A stretch of DNA of 64,000 nt from Rhodohalobacter sulfatireducens (GTDB taxonomy: Bacteria > Bacteroidota > Rhodothermia > Balneolales > Balneolaceae), in NCBI RefSeq assembly GCF_022012475.1, contig NZ_JAKLWS010000016.1, positions 1 through 64,000 on the forward strand, given 5' to 3'. The notes under the pieces were generated by a model. That model saw only the letters and a list, made by a program, of their open reading frames with translations, was not told where the DNA came from and ran no database searches. A program made the position numbers and the translations under genes. Shown piece after piece: positions 8,616 through 17,615 of the stretch; the first letter of the stretch is position 1, and each line of letters opens with the position of its first letter.

Positions 8616-8925
8616 AATTCAACTTTTCTTCTTAAGAATATCAACCTTATAAAGTATTATATCTTATTTATACAAAATTTTATGTACGATTTTTAAGTAC
8701 AAATGTGTAATCAATTAGAAGAGTAGTTAATTTTCTTTGCAGTTGGCGCGCAAATAAATTTTTCTAAATATTTTGAAAGAATGGACGGTCAATATCAGAA
8801 AAAAAGGGTTGGTAAACAGCGTTTATCATCATATTTTTACTGATCTGAACTAAAGCCAAAATTTAGAATAAACAATAGCAGTTAGTGTACTGCTATTTTT
8901 ATTTTAAAGAAGACCAAGATGAATT
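8616..8925. other. Divergent intergenic region, L,D-transpeptidase / greA
   Basis: 310 bp between divergent genes, AT-rich, which must hold promoters for both. The clear structure in it is the hairpin with T-run at 8876-8905 just before greA. I see no other gene. Confidence 0.6.
8876..8905 (+). terminator. Terminator-like hairpin in the greA leader
   Basis: TAGCAGT (8876-8882), a 6-nt loop and ACTGCTA (8889-8895) form a perfect 7-bp stem, followed directly by TTTTTATTTT. It points toward greA, whose ATG is at 8926, so it could terminate transcripts ahead of the gene. In E. coli the greA leader also contains an intrinsic terminator that gives short RNAs. Here an attenuation role is inference. 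Confidence 0.6.
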
Positions 8926-9396
8926 ATGAAAAAAAATTATCTATCAAAAGAAGGATACGAAAAGTTAGATAAGGAATTAAGAGACCTGAAAACACGTGGC
9001 AGAAAAGAAATTGCTCAAGAAATTGCCGAAGCACGTGCAAAAGGTGATTTGAGTGAAAATGCTGAATATGATGCAGCAAAAGAGGCACAGGGCCACCTGG
9101 AGACAAAAATTGCAAAACTTGAGAATACGCTTGCCACATCAACTATTATTGAGAAAGATGATATCGACACATCAAAAGCATATCTCCTGTCGACTGTTAC
9201 TATTCTTAACAAGAATACCGACAAAGAGATGAAATACACATTGGTTTCAAAAGATGAAGCTGATTTTAAACAAGGAAAAATTTCTGTGGATTCTCCCATA
9301 GGACAAGCTATTCTCGGAACAGAAGTTGGAGAAGAAATTACCGTGGATGTACCGGTAGGAACTTTAGAACTTGAAATACTAAACATTGAGCGTTGA
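8926..9396 (+). CDS. greA: Transcription elongation factor GreA
   Basis: 156 aa, the normal length. GreA binds in the secondary channel of RNA polymerase and promotes cleavage of back-tracked transcripts. The N-terminal coiled coil (residues ~1-75) carries the conserved tip GDLSENAEYDAAKE, with the acidic Asp and Glu that position the catalytic Mg. The C-terminal FKBP-like domain ends with VGEEITVDVP. The ugd start codon follows after a 3-bp gap, so the two are probably co-transcribed. Confidence 0.97.
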   Translation: MKKNYLSKEGYEKLDKELRDLKTRGRKEIAQEIAEARAKGDLSENAEYDAAKEAQGHLETKIAKLENTLATSTIIEKDDIDTSKAYLLSTVTILNKNTDKEMKYTLVSKDEADFKQGKISVDSPIGQAILGTEVGEEITVDVPVGTLELEILNIER

Positions 9397-9399
9397 TAA

Positions 9400-10734
9400 A
9401 TGAAAATAGGTGTGATTGGTACCGGCTATGTTGGCCTTGTAACAGGAACATGTTTTGCAGATAGCGGAAATGATGTTATCTGTGTGGATATTGATGAAAA
9501 GAAAGTTCAACGAATGCAAAATGGTGAAGTACCGATCTACGAGCCGGGTCTAAATCGCGTGTTCGACAGAGCCATTCGGGAAAAACGACTCCATTTTACA
9601 ACCCGCATTGAGGAAGCATTTAAAGAGTCGGAAATTATTTTTCTTTGCTTGCCTACACCTCCCGGTGCAAACGGACAGGCCGATTTAAGTTTCGTGCTGG
9701 ATGTTGCCAATGATTTGGGAGATTTATTTAATAAGTACCCCGGCTACAAAGTTATTGTTAATAAAAGCACTGTGCCTGTTGGAACTGCCGATAAGGTGAA
9801 AGAGAAGATCGCTCAAAAAACAGATACTGAGTTCGATGTTGTTTCCAATCCTGAATTTTTGCGTGAAGGTGCAGCTGTAGAAGATTTCATGAAACCCGAA
9901 CGGGTTGTGGTTGGCACCACCAGTGAAAAGGCAGCGGATTTAATGACAACCCTTTATGAGCCGTTTGTTCGCAGCGGTAACCCGATCATCATAATGGATG
10001 AACGAAGCTCTGAACTGACCAAATATGCTGCCAATGCCATGTTAGCTACAAAAATTACTTTTATGAATGAGATAGCTAATGTGTGTGAAAAGGTAGGGGC
10101 CAATGTAGATAATGTTCGGCGTGGAATCGGTACCGACACACGAATTGGTAAGCGATTTCTTTTTGCAGGAATTGGTTACGGCGGGAGTTGTTTTCCGAAA
10201 GATGTTCAGGCGATTCATCACACGGCAGATGAATATGGATATGAGTTCAAGATTCTTGATTCAGTGATGAAAGTGAACGAATCTCAAAAAGTATCCATCG
10301 TAGATAAAATGAAACTCTACTACAATGGAAATTTAGAGGGAAAAACAGTGGGAATTTGGGGACTATCCTTCAAGCCCGAAACAGATGATATTCGTGAAGC
10401 TCCCTCCCTCTATATAACAGAACAATTGGCAAAAATGGGCGTTTCAATGAAAGCCTATGATCCGGAAGCGATAGAAACGTTTAAAGAAGCTTCATCAGAC
10501 GAAACACTTTCAAAGATGCAATTTGTGGAAGATCGTGATAGTGTAATTGATGGAGTAGATGCGCTGATTATTTGTACGGAATGGAACGAATTCAGGCGTC
10601 CGGATATGGATCGATTTGCTGAGGTGATGAACGAACCGGTTATTTTTGATGGCCGGAACCTTTATGATCTAGACAGAGCCAGAGATGCTGGACTCACTTA
10701 TATAAGTGTGGGACGCCCCAGTGTGAACATATAG
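9400..10734 (+). CDS. ugd: UDP-glucose 6-dehydrogenase
   Basis: 444 aa. It oxidises UDP-glucose to UDP-glucuronate with two NAD+. The N-terminal Rossmann motif is GVIGTGYVGLVTG (residues ~3-15). The central domain carries the conserved PEFLREG, and the catalytic Cys lies in GYGGSCFPKD (about residue 265). The C-terminal UDP-binding domain has WGLSFKPETDDIREAPS. It sits 3 bp after greA and 45 bp before the UDP-glucuronate decarboxylase-like gene, so together they convert UDP-glucose to UDP-xylose or a related sugar for envelope or exopolysaccharide. Confidence 0.96.
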   Translation: MKIGVIGTGYVGLVTGTCFADSGNDVICVDIDEKKVQRMQNGEVPIYEPGLNRVFDRAIREKRLHFTTRIEEAFKESEIIFLCLPTPPGANGQADLSFVLDVANDLGDLFNKYPGYKVIVNKSTVPVGTADKVKEKIAQKTDTEFDVVSNPEFLREGAAVEDFMKPERVVVGTTSEKAADLMTTLYEPFVRSGNPIIIMDERSSELTKYAANAMLATKITFMNEIANVCEKVGANVDNVRRGIGTDTRIGKRFLFAGIGYGGSCFPKDVQAIHHTADEYGYEFKILDSVMKVNESQKVSIVDKMKLYYNGNLEGKTVGIWGLSFKPETDDIREAPSLYITEQLAKMGVSMKAYDPEAIETFKEASSDETLSKMQFVEDRDSVIDGVDALIICTEWNEFRRPDMDRFAEVMNEPVIFDGRNLYDLDRARDAGLTYISVGRPSVNI

Positions 10735-10779
10735 CAGGATTTTATAATCAAGTCTTGCTTCAACTCAACTATACAGATT

Positions 10780-11727
10780 GTGGAAAAAAGAATACTTATA
10801 ACCGGTGGAGCAGGGTTTTTAGGATCTCATTTGTGTGACAGATATCACAAAGATGGATGGGATGTAATCTGCATGGATAATCTTATCACAGGTGCAGAGA
10901 GTAATATAGCTCATCTTGTCGGTAAAGAGCGGTTTACTTTTGTAAAGTATGATGTTACCAACTATCTGTATGTAGATGGCCCGGTAGACTTGATCCTTCA
11001 CTTTGCCTCTCCGGCATCACCTATAGATTATCTCGAGATGCCCATTCAAACTTTAAAAGTGGGCTCACTTGGTACTCATAAGGCACTTGGGCTGGCACGT
11101 GCGAAAAAAGCAAAATTTTTACTCGCATCCACCAGCGAAGTTTACGGTGATCCGCTAGAACATCCTCAAAAAGAAACCTATTGGGGGCATGTAAATCCTA
11201 CCGGCCTGCGCGGAGTTTATGATGAAGCCAAACGTTTTGCTGAGGCAATGACAATGGCCTATCATCGCTATCATGATATTGACACCCGAATTGTTCGAAT
11301 TTTCAATACGTACGGTTCAAGAATGCGTCTTAAAGATGGACGCGCACTACCAACTTTTTTCCGCCAGGCACTGCGAAATAAGCCACTTACCGTATTTGGA
11401 GACGGAAGCCAAACACGCTCATTTACTTATGTGGATGATTTAATCGAAGGTATTATCCGCCTGTCAGAAAGTGACGAAGTGGAACCTGTGAATATTGGCA
11501 ATCCAGAAGAGGTATCAATCCTTGATTTTGCAAAAGAGATTATCGAAGTGACGGGCAGCAGTAGTGAGATTGAATACCGTGAACTCCCGGCAGATGATCC
11601 GCAGGTTCGCCAACCGGATATTTCGAAGGCAAAGCGGGTGTTGGATTGGGAGCCAAAAACCAACCGTAGAGACGGCCTTGAAAAAACAATGAAATATTTT
11701 AAAAAACAGGTTTTAAGGAATGGGTGA
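10780..11727 (+). CDS. UDP-glucuronate decarboxylase-like SDR (UXS type)
   Basis: 315 aa, starting at a GTG (10780). It is an extended short-chain dehydrogenase: [10 protein letters not shown] cofactor motif at residues ~8-17, catalytic Ser/Thr in STSEVYGDP, and the Tyr-x-x-x-Lys pair in [29 protein letters not shown] and the IRRL/IEYRELP pattern match UDP-glucuronate decarboxylases (UDP-xylose synthases). That agrees with ugd directly upstream, which would make its substrate. A plain dTDP- or UDP-sugar dehydratase/epimerase is the alternative. Its last 8 bp overlap the Nudix gene. Confidence 0.88.
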   Translation: MEKRILITGGAGFLGSHLCDRYHKDGWDVICMDNLITGAESNIAHLVGKERFTFVKYDVTNYLYVDGPVDLILHFASPASPIDYLEMPIQTLKVGSLGTHKALGLARAKKAKFLLASTSEVYGDPLEHPQKETYWGHVNPTGLRGVYDEAKRFAEAMTMAYHRYHDIDTRIVRIFNTYGSRMRLKDGRALPTFFRQALRNKPLTVFGDGSQTRSFTYVDDLIEGIIRLSESDEVEPVNIGNPEEVSILDFAKEIIEVTGSSSEIEYRELPADDPQVRQPDISKAKRVLDWEPKTNRRDGLEKTMKYFKKQVLRNG

Positions 11728-12178
11728 CAAAAAGCTCATTGATCTTTATCCATATCGACTCCTGGAAAACAAAGTGGAGTTTTTGTTGTTAAAACGCGCG
11801 AAGGGAGAAAAATATGATGGTCAGTGGCGAATGATCGGAGGAAAGGTTGAGAAAGGGGAAACGCACTGGGAAGGTGCACTTCGAGAACTCGATGAGGAAA
11901 CGGGATTGTATCCGGAAACATTTTGGACGATTCCCAGCCTGAATCATTTTTACGAATGGAATACTGATAAAATTTTACTGATCCCGGCTTTTGCAGCGGA
12001 AATAAGATCTTCCGATTCAGTAACTTTGAATAAGGAACATAGCACAGCAAAATGGTTTGATATTGTTGAAGCTACTGATCTGATAATCTGGCCGGAACAA
12101 CGACGATTATTAAAACTATTGCACAACATTGTAACCTCCAATCAAATTCTTGACGATTGGCTCGTATCACAAAACTGA
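11720..12178 (+). CDS. Nudix hydrolase
   Basis: 152 aa. The complete Nudix box runs from Gly41 to Leu63, with Glu47, Arg55-Glu56, Glu59-Glu60 and Gly62 in place. Such enzymes cleave nucleoside diphosphate derivatives (NDP-sugars, dNTPs or oxidised nucleotides) using Mg. The [20 protein letters not shown] opening resembles dATP/dihydroneopterin-triphosphate pyrophosphohydrolase-like members. The start overlaps the UXS gene by 8 bp and the end overlaps the next gene by 22 bp, so it is translated within the same message. Activity on a nucleotide sugar made upstream is possible but not shown. Confidence 0.9.
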   Translation: MGDKKLIDLYPYRLLENKVEFLLLKRAKGEKYDGQWRMIGGKVEKGETHWEGALRELDEETGLYPETFWTIPSLNHFYEWNTDKILLIPAFAAEIRSSDSVTLNKEHSTAKWFDIVEATDLIIWPEQRRLLKLLHNIVTSNQILDDWLVSQN

Positions 12179-13389
12179 TTCTATCGCTGTTACTTATCCT
12201 GCCGTTCATTTTCTTAAGCAGAAATGTTGAAGCACAGAGTGCAGGGTATGAGCTACTTCCCGCACCGGATGCCTGGTATAACGACGTGGATGGAATCCGG
12301 CTGGGACTCCGCATTAAAGGACAGGTTCCCGGTACATTTAATGATGGCCCACACCGACTGGATGCCGGAGTTTGGCTCGGAACATGGTTCCCGGATCTTC
12401 CGGTTTCCTATTACCTGTCTTTTACTGAACCGATTCCGAAATGGTCTGATTTTGGGAGCGAAGCCAGTGTTCAACTGCGAAGTTCAGTTCGAACTGGATA
12501 TCATAATCATGGGGTGGCGTTTAATAAACGATGGCAGCAAGGTTTTGATGAGCGGCGATATCGAGAGTTGAGATTTTACCAATCCTATCAAAAAAGATTT
12601 GAAGATGAATATACTCCCTTTCCTTTTCTTTGGAGCGATGAGGATAAGTTCCTTTCAACATTAACACTTCGCCTACAGGATGATAATCCACTTGGATGGT
12701 TCCAGGTAGAAACGACGGGTAGCGTTCAATATCTGAATGATACCTATTCGGTCTTTTCGCTAACCGCTCTTCAAAATATTCCGATTAACGAAAACTGGGG
12801 ATTTCGAATTCGGTCTTTTACCGGCCTTACTTCTGATCAGGCTGATCCTGAGTATCTTTTTCCTCTAAGCAGCAAACCAGCGATACACTGGATGGAAAAT
12901 GGTATCACCCGGGCTAAGGGAACCATTCCGCAGCCATGGATGGATAGCGGTTATCTGCAGGTTTCCGGCGGAGCAAATCTGAGGGGATATACAAAACGGG
13001 AAATCAGCGGATTTGTAAATCTCGAGGATGAAGATATCAATATACCACTTGCAAAATCTATTACGGCAATCAATGCTGAATTTGATTACTGGAATCCAAT
13101 TGGAATACTCTTCCAAAAAATTCCTTATGTATCAGACTTTTTGACCTTCAATTCCTACCTGTTTTTTGATGCAGGTACGGAACTTGGAACTGAATCAATG
13201 AATTCTGATAAATGGTTAGCAGACGCAGGTACCGGTTTTTCATTATCTTTAAATATACCCGATAACCTCGGGAAACCGCGTGGTTTTCTGATCCGCTTTG
13301 ATATGCCGTTCTGGTTGTCTGATTCTGGTACAGAAGATGCATTTAAATTTAGGCACCTGTTTGGCATTGGTGGGGTTATCTCACTGTAA
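12157..13389 (+). CDS. Putative outer-membrane beta-barrel protein with TTG start
   Basis: 410 aa. The start is forced. A stop lies in frame at 12151-12153, and TTG at 12157 is the first start-type codon, preceding a Sec signal ([18 protein letters not shown] ending near VEA-Q). This puts the start 22 bp inside the Nudix gene, suggesting translational coupling. The mature protein is rich in aromatic, alternating beta-strand segments, with YNDVDGIRLGLRI near the start, repeated WFPDLPVSYYLSF-type strands, and an end (HLFGIGGVISL) typical of barrel strands. I recognise no enzyme domain. An outer-membrane barrel or the barrel-like tail of a peptidase-type surface protein are both possible. Confidence 0.7.
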   Translation: MARITKLILSLLLILPFIFLSRNVEAQSAGYELLPAPDAWYNDVDGIRLGLRIKGQVPGTFNDGPHRLDAGVWLGTWFPDLPVSYYLSFTEPIPKWSDFGSEASVQLRSSVRTGYHNHGVAFNKRWQQGFDERRYRELRFYQSYQKRFEDEYTPFPFLWSDEDKFLSTLTLRLQDDNPLGWFQVETTGSVQYLNDTYSVFSLTALQNIPINENWGFRIRSFTGLTSDQADPEYLFPLSSKPAIHWMENGITRAKGTIPQPWMDSGYLQVSGGANLRGYTKREISGFVNLEDEDINIPLAKSITAINAEFDYWNPIGILFQKIPYVSDFLTFNSYLFFDAGTELGTESMNSDKWLADAGTGFSLSLNIPDNLGKPRGFLIRFDMPFWLSDSGTEDAFKFRHLFGIGGVISL

Positions 13390-13401
13390 ATCTGGTTTGC
13401 T

Positions 13402-15138
13402 ATGAAACGGTCGTTTCTTTTTTTAATCTGCTTGTTCCTTACAAGCGCCTGTTCTTCAAGCCGATGGGTGGTTACGGATCAGAATTCCATAAATACAGGA
13501 AGTGACCCTGTTATTCTGAGTGAAAAGCATATATTACTTCTCGAAAAAGAGCCTACCGTCGATGATCCAGTGATCAGTTTTGGTACTTACTCAGTCGTAG
13601 AAAAACAATACGAAGAGAGGGTATTGGTTGAGCGTACTGTTCAGAAGTACAGGCCGAAATGGCAGTTTTTGTTGTTGGGCATCTCGGGTGCCGTTTTTGC
13701 AGTTACAGCCGGAAATACCGACTTGATTCTTCCCTCAGTATCTGTTGGTCAGCAGGTAGCGTTTAATATTGCTGCGGCAGTGTTAGGTGGTTTGTCTTTC
13801 ACAAACATGGAACCGGTAGGAGATCCTATATATACAGGGGAGACACGCTTACAACGCAGAAGTGGTACGGAAGTGCTTAATGATACTACCCAAACAGAAT
13901 CTTTTGAAGAGGATATGAATATCAGCCTTAACATCTTATACCAGGATGAGGAGGTATTTTCAGAATCGGATATAATACTGGAGAACGGTAGTTTCGATCT
14001 CAACCTTGCATCTTTTGTTGAATATATCGGCAGCGATGTTGACGATGAATCTTCACTGAGTGTTGAACTTGCCTATAACGGTTTTGAGTCGTCTTATACG
14101 ATTCCGGTTATGGACTTTCTGGCTCCTTTTTTGAGGGTCACCGAACCGGTAGCAGTGATCCGAAATGCTCCAACTGTAAATGAGCTGAATGTGGTCACTG
14201 AAGTTGGAAATGGAAGTTCTCTTGAACTGATTGGTGAATACTCTGATCAGTGGTATCGTGTGAGGTTTGGTGGTTCAGAAGTATTTGTGTCTAAAAATGC
14301 CGGGGAAATTCAGTGGATGTCGGAAGCTCAGTCCGGTTCGCCTGATATATTTGAATTTGCAGAGGTGCCTTTTGGTGAGATTGACGTAGAGAATTCAGTT
14401 CCGGTACTCAAACCGAATAACCCGGATGATCGCGCAGTAATTCTCACAAATGGATTTTCTGAGGAGTCTGAACCTCGTCAGTATTTAGCGCGAGATCATG
14501 ACCTGTTTCAGTTCTATATGAGGTATGCCCTTCAGATGGATAATGATCAAATCACTGAGATTGAGATGGATTCAACAGGAAATTGGCGGGATCAACTTTC
14601 TAATATATCGGCGATGGATTCCACGGGAACTCTCTTTATTTATCTATCAGGATCGGCTTTTATTGATGATTCGAACTCTCTTTATTTGAGCCGGGAACGA
14701 AAAGAGGAAGGTGAATCTGAATTGGAATCTGAAATCCTTGATACATTTGAGGAATTGGAACCGTCGTCCCTGGTGCTGTTTGCTGATCTCGAGTTTATCA
14801 TAAATGACTCAAATAACGGACTAAACAGTGACAAAAGTTATCAACTTGCTTTGCAGAATTTTTCAAATACTCTATTGAGAAGAATTCCGAATAGTGCTGT
14901 CGTTTTTAGTCACCGCCCGGGTCAGCAGTCCTCACTTTATATTGGTGGTGATACTGAGAATAAGCGTCATCACATCTTTCCATATTTCCTGGCCGATGCT
15001 CTAAAGAAAAGAAATGTAGAACTCTCTGAAATTGTCAGACACCTCGAGAACAATGTGGATTATACCTCAAGAAGGCTGCATGACCGCCCCCAGGAGATCC
15101 AGGTATTTGGTAATCTGACGATAGATGTCGTAGAATGA
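13402..15138 (+). CDS. Lipoprotein with SH3b domain and degenerate caspase-like domain
   Basis: 578 aa. The lipobox is LTSAC (Cys17). A hydrophobic hairpin-like stretch lies at ~90-135. An SH3b-type domain follows at ~250-303 (AVIRNAPTVNE, QWYRVRF). The C-terminal part (~340-575) has the order of motifs of a caspase-like p20/p10 fold: RAVILTNGF first strand, LFIYLSGSAF where YYSGHG is expected, LVLFADLEF where LxLDACHSG is expected, then FSHRPGQQSSLY and HHIFPYFLADALKK. The catalytic His is Ser418 and the catalytic Cys is Asp462, so it should be inactive as a peptidase. It probably serves as a binding or scaffold protein in the envelope. The next gene overlaps by 4 bp. Confidence 0.75.
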   Translation: MKRSFLFLICLFLTSACSSSRWVVTDQNSINTGSDPVILSEKHILLLEKEPTVDDPVISFGTYSVVEKQYEERVLVERTVQKYRPKWQFLLLGISGAVFAVTAGNTDLILPSVSVGQQVAFNIAAAVLGGLSFTNMEPVGDPIYTGETRLQRRSGTEVLNDTTQTESFEEDMNISLNILYQDEEVFSESDIILENGSFDLNLASFVEYIGSDVDDESSLSVELAYNGFESSYTIPVMDFLAPFLRVTEPVAVIRNAPTVNELNVVTEVGNGSSLELIGEYSDQWYRVRFGGSEVFVSKNAGEIQWMSEAQSGSPDIFEFAEVPFGEIDVENSVPVLKPNNPDDRAVILTNGFSEESEPRQYLARDHDLFQFYMRYALQMDNDQITEIEMDSTGNWRDQLSNISAMDSTGTLFIYLSGSAFIDDSNSLYLSRERKEEGESELESEILDTFEELEPSSLVLFADLEFIINDSNNGLNSDKSYQLALQNFSNTLLRRIPNSAVVFSHRPGQQSSLYIGGDTENKRHHIFPYFLADALKKRNVELSEIVRHLENNVDYTSRRLHDRPQEIQVFGNLTIDVVE

Positions 15139-15998
15139 TGGCTGGCTGGATCTATATCGTTCTATCTACGATATCATCCGTATTAATTGCTCATTTTTTT
15201 AAAATTTCGGAAGGTAGAAAGCTGAATACAATTCGTGTAATTACAGTCAACTACTTGATTGCCTTTCCATCTGCTTTTCTTCTTTATGGGAGTCAAGATC
15301 GGGCGGATGTTCTATTAAACGAGATGGTTGTTCCTGTATTAATGGCTGTTGTGGTGGGAGTTGTATTTATTTTCAATTTCTTCATCTACAGTAAATCTGT
15401 GAACTTGAATGGGGTTGGAATCAGTATTGCAGCGATGAGAATCTCGCTGATAGTTCCTGTTATGATCTCCACCATATGGTACCTGGAGCTGTTAACGCTA
15501 AACCAGTGGTTCGGTCTGTTGCTGGTTTTTGTTGTTTTGTATCTACTTCTGCCAAATAAAAAATCCCTTTTAAAAGGTTCATTGAGTGCCGGTTGGCTGT
15601 TGCCATTACTGTTTCTATGTACGGGGATTGGAGATGGGTCGCTAAAAATTTATGAGTCGGAATTCAATCAAATCCTGTCTAAAGGAGAGTTTATGGGATT
15701 GGTTTTTCTGACCGCATTTTTAGTTGGGGTAATAACAGTTATTTACAAAAGGAAATGGCAATTCAAAAAAATGGAAATTTTTATCGGAGCCTGCATTGGC
15801 ATTCCAAACATGTTGTCTGCTGTTTTTGTAATCGAAGCACTGGAACGGATGAATGGTGCAGTTGTATATAGCTTGGTAAATGTATTGTCAGTGATAGGCG
15901 GTACATTTCTTGGGGTCGTATTTTGGGGAGATCGATTTACGAAAATGCAATGGCTGGGTATTGTATTGACAATCAGTTCAATTTTATTACTTCTCTAA
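15135..15998 (+). CDS. DMT superfamily (EamA-like) transporter
   Basis: 287 aa with about ten hydrophobic helices in two five-helix halves, the drug/metabolite transporter layout. It opens MMAGWIYIVLSTISSVLIAHF and ends with a helix pair (WLGIVLTISSILLLL) typical of EamA-like proteins. The ATGA overlap with the pseudo-caspase lipoprotein stop places it last in the greA-ugd run. The substrate cannot be read from sequence; export of a sugar or small metabolite is possible. Confidence 0.83.
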   Translation: MMAGWIYIVLSTISSVLIAHFFKISEGRKLNTIRVITVNYLIAFPSAFLLYGSQDRADVLLNEMVVPVLMAVVVGVVFIFNFFIYSKSVNLNGVGISIAAMRISLIVPVMISTIWYLELLTLNQWFGLLLVFVVLYLLLPNKKSLLKGSLSAGWLLPLLFLCTGIGDGSLKIYESEFNQILSKGEFMGLVFLTAFLVGVITVIYKRKWQFKKMEIFIGACIGIPNMLSAVFVIEALERMNGAVVYSLVNVLSVIGGTFLGVVFWGDRFTKMQWLGIVLTISSILLLL

Positions 15999-16355
15999 TG
16001 TAAGATGAGTACAATAAATCAGATAAGATATTTATCAGAATCTAATAAACACACAGTAAACCGTATAAGCATTGAACGTGCCAGGGCATGAAATTAATGG
16101 CTTGTTTATGCAACAAACGAGTCCATTCAGTTAGCTTTCAGTAAAGATTCTCAATATTATTTTTGAAAAGTCACATTGAAAAAAAATAAGAATGAAAACA
16201 TACCAAACAATCAGCAAGTTTTATACGGAGAGATTTTTAAGGAACAAGTTTGAGGTTTCTTGATTGCAAATCTATTTATTAGTTCAATAAGCTTTGGTAT
16301 TTCGTTACAAATCATATCATATTAACAATCAAATGGTAATTTAGCATCAAAAAAA
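15999..16355. other. Intergenic region before pta, no gene seen
   Basis: 357 bp between two rightward genes, AT-rich, with only very short open frames (for example a 23-codon frame from an ATG near 16192). No clear terminator with T-run is visible after the transporter. The pta promoter should lie here. Confidence 0.5.
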
Positions 16356-17342
16356 ATGAGCATAATTTCAGACATACGATCGAAAGCAAAAAGCCTTGGT
16401 AGACGAGTACTGCTGCCGGAAGCTGAACAAGACATTAGAGTGATACGGGCTGCAAACATTATCCGGGAAAATGGCCTTGCAACCCCAGTTCTTATTGGGA
16501 ACGACAATAATATTTATGAACTTGCAGAGAAGCATGATGTAAAGATATCGGATAAAATTTCGGTTCTACCTGTTAACGATTACCAGTCAGAACAAGAGAA
16601 AACTCATTTTTTTAAAGAAAAATTGGCACACAAGAATCCTACGGAAGAACAGGTTCAGGCTCTTTGCCGAGACCCACTCTTTACTGCAGGCTGGTTGTTG
16701 GAAAAGGGAGAAGCCGATACCGTTATAGCGGGTTCAATTGCGTCAACACCTGATGTAATTCGAGCCGCGTTGAGAACAGTGGGGGTGGCGAGCGGTTCTT
16801 CTATCATATCCAGTACCTTTTTAATGGAGATGCCCAACGGTAAAGTATTTACATACGCAGACTGTGGCGTAGTGCCTTATCCCGATTCAAAACAGCTTGC
16901 TTCCATTGCTCTTGATTCAGGTAAAACACATCAACTTTTGACAGGTGTAGAGCCACGAATTGCATTTCTATCCTTTTCAACGAAGGGAAGTGCCCAACAT
17001 GAACGGGTTGATCTTGTCAGAGAAGCTTTTGAATTAGCCCGTAAACAGAACGAAACCTGGGATATGGATGGAGAACTTCAGTTTGATGCAGCGTATATGT
17101 CAGAAATCGCCCATCGTAAAGCTCCCGATTCACCTCTTGCAGGCAGGACGAACGTATTTATTTTTCCAAACCTGGATGCCGGCAATATCGCCTATAAAAT
17201 AACGGAAAGATTGGCAGGTGCAGTAGCTACAGGGCCCATTTTACAAGGTTTATCGAAACCTTACCTGGACCTTTCAAGGGGATGCTCGGTAGATGACATT
17301 GTAAATGCAGCTTCTGTTGGAGCTCTCTTGAGCACAAAATAA
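16356..17342 (+). CDS. pta: Phosphate acetyltransferase
   Basis: 328 aa, the length of the single-domain Pta enzymes. It interconverts acetyl-CoA and acetyl phosphate in the cytoplasm. Family features are RRVLLPEAEQDIRVIRAA near the N-terminus, GSIASTPDVIRAALRTVG in the centre, and the C-terminal FPNLDAGNIAYK and GLSKPYLDLSRG motifs. The partner acetate kinase gene is not adjacent. It is a lone gene between the greA-ugd run and the suf cluster, separated by 357 and 273 bp. Confidence 0.94.
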   Translation: MSIISDIRSKAKSLGRRVLLPEAEQDIRVIRAANIIRENGLATPVLIGNDNNIYELAEKHDVKISDKISVLPVNDYQSEQEKTHFFKEKLAHKNPTEEQVQALCRDPLFTAGWLLEKGEADTVIAGSIASTPDVIRAALRTVGVASGSSIISSTFLMEMPNGKVFTYADCGVVPYPDSKQLASIALDSGKTHQLLTGVEPRIAFLSFSTKGSAQHERVDLVREAFELARKQNETWDMDGELQFDAAYMSEIAHRKAPDSPLAGRTNVFIFPNLDAGNIAYKITERLAGAVATGPILQGLSKPYLDLSRGCSVDDIVNAASVGALLSTK

Positions 17343-17615
17343 CTGAAATTTACAATTAGATAATCTAAAGATCTTTTTAATGTGATATAGATTCTTAAAT
17401 GTAGAATCTATTGCGTTGATAACCTCTTTCAATTGGTATTTCAGACGGGGATGTCCTTTCTTTAAAATTAGTTAAGAAAATTTTATTGCAGAATTGATTT
17501 TGCTTATATTGATTAAGTCCAAATAAAGAGTTCAAATCGAATTTGCTGTGAACTACCGACAGTTTTCAGTTGTTCTACCTTTCAAATGAGAAGATAAATC
17601 ACAGAGTAAATACTT

